A DNA stretch of 64,000 bases from Roseovarius sp. THAF27 (lineage in GTDB: Bacteria > Pseudomonadota > Alphaproteobacteria > Rhodobacterales > Rhodobacteraceae), in the NCBI RefSeq assembly GCF_009363655.1, contig NZ_CP045393.1, positions 930,001-994,000 of the forward strand, read 5' to 3'. Every line of letters starts with the position of its first letter. Within the stretch, counting starts at the first letter, position 1. The position numbers and the translations under genes are program-made. Below are positions 63,543 to 64,000 of the stretch, one piece after another. The notes below the pieces were generated by a model. That model saw nothing but the letters and a program-made list of their open reading frames with translations. It ran no database searches and had not been told where the DNA came from.

Positions 63543-64000
63543 ATGCAGGACAGACCACATTTCCAGCTGTTTATCGACGGGGCATGGACCGAAGGGTCGG
63601 ACGGGCAGACGATGACTTCGCAGAACCCCGCGACCGGGCAGGACTGGGCCAGTTTCGCCTGCGCTTCGGGCGCGGATGTGGACCGGGCCGTGCGGGCGGC
63701 CCGCAGGGCGCTGAACGATCCGGCCTGGCGGGACATGACCCAGACGCAACGCGGCAAGCTGCTGTACCGGCTGGCGGAGCTGATCGAGGAGCACGCGGCC
63801 GAGCTTGGCCGGATCGAGACCACCGACAGTGGAAAGCTGCTGGCGGAGACGGCGGCGCAGTCGGCCTATGTGGGTGACTATTACCGCTATTACGCGGGGC
63901 TGGCGGACAAGATCGAAGGCGCGGTCCTGCCGATCGACAAGCCGGACATGCATGTCTACACGCGGCGCGAGCCGATCGGTGTGGTCGCCGCGATCGTGCC
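63543..64000 (+). CDS. Aldehyde dehydrogenase, N-terminal part (cut by window edge)
   Basis: About 152 residues of an NAD(P)-dependent aldehyde dehydrogenase: LFIDGAWTEGSDGQTMTSQN (about residues 9-28), NPATGQDWASFAC and RREPIGVVAAIVP before the edge. The ATG at 63543 follows GAGGTG. It belongs to the operon starting at 60230 and would oxidise an aldehyde released by the monooxygenase or hydrolase. The catalytic Cys and Glu lie beyond the window. Confidence 0.9.
   Translation, partial: MQDRPHFQLFIDGAWTEGSDGQTMTSQNPATGQDWASFACASGADVDRAVRAARRALNDPAWRDMTQTQRGKLLYRLAELIEEHAAELGRIETTDSGKLLAETAAQSAYVGDYYRYYAGLADKIEGAVLPIDKPDMHVYTRREPIGVVAAIV

Overview
The window looks like accessory DNA (genomic island, chromid or megaplasmid) of an alphaproteobacterium of the Rhodobacterales/Roseobacter type. 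The reasons are the high G+C, the tightly overlapping ATGA operons, the dense mix of LysR/TetR/GntR/HxlR regulators, and the many TRAP, peptide and amino-acid uptake systems. No rRNA, tRNA, CRISPR array, replication origin or core housekeeping gene was seen.

Positions 1-8.8 kb and 10-19 kb carry small detoxification and oxidoreduction modules, most paired with their own regulator: an Asp-nucleophile alpha/beta hydrolase, a PfpI-like protein, an aldo/keto reductase, an MFS exporter next to a LysR gene, a TetR-quinone-oxidoreductase pair, an M20 amidohydrolase, a LysE exporter, an SDR-aldehyde dehydrogenase pair, and an FrnE-GST-MdaB operon facing an HxlR-DehI operon across a clear inverted repeat. 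An IS1595-family insertion sequence sits at about 8.8-9.96 kb.

Positions 19-29 kb carry an MlrC-type peptidase, an orphan peptide-binding protein and a helix-turn-helix regulator, then a polar amino-acid ABC transporter, a frameshifted VOC gene, a LysR gene, a methyltransferase and a RidA-family protein. A poorly coding stretch follows (29.0-30.5 kb). Next comes a complete Tn7-like transposition operon, tnsA-tnsB-tnsC-tniQ (30.5-36.2 kb), with a terminator and an array of end-like repeats up to about 36.49 kb. The TniQ/TnsD-like protein has a long C-terminal part with about five helix-turn-helix-like segments. No cargo or cas gene was found.

From about 36.5 kb to the end the DNA is visibly richer in G+C. 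It holds a PaoABC-like molybdenum aldehyde oxidoreductase operon (with a GST and a CoA-transferase gene upstream), a TRAP transporter joined to pxpBCA (5-oxoprolinase), and a CocE-type hydrolase joined to a full dipeptide-type ABC transporter with a regulator paralogous to the one at 22.5 kb. Three gene remnants follow, then a GntR and a LysR gene, and an operon of AA_synth-family protein, alpha/beta hydrolase, flavin reductase, luciferase-like monooxygenase and aldehyde dehydrogenase that runs off the right edge.

The recurring theme is uptake plus hydrolysis or oxidation of small organic nitrogen and peptide compounds, with local regulators and detoxification enzymes. The points most worth a second look are the Tn7-like element and its modular TniQ, the two paralogous regulators with phased repeats in their divergent promoters, and the TRAP-Pxp coupling.
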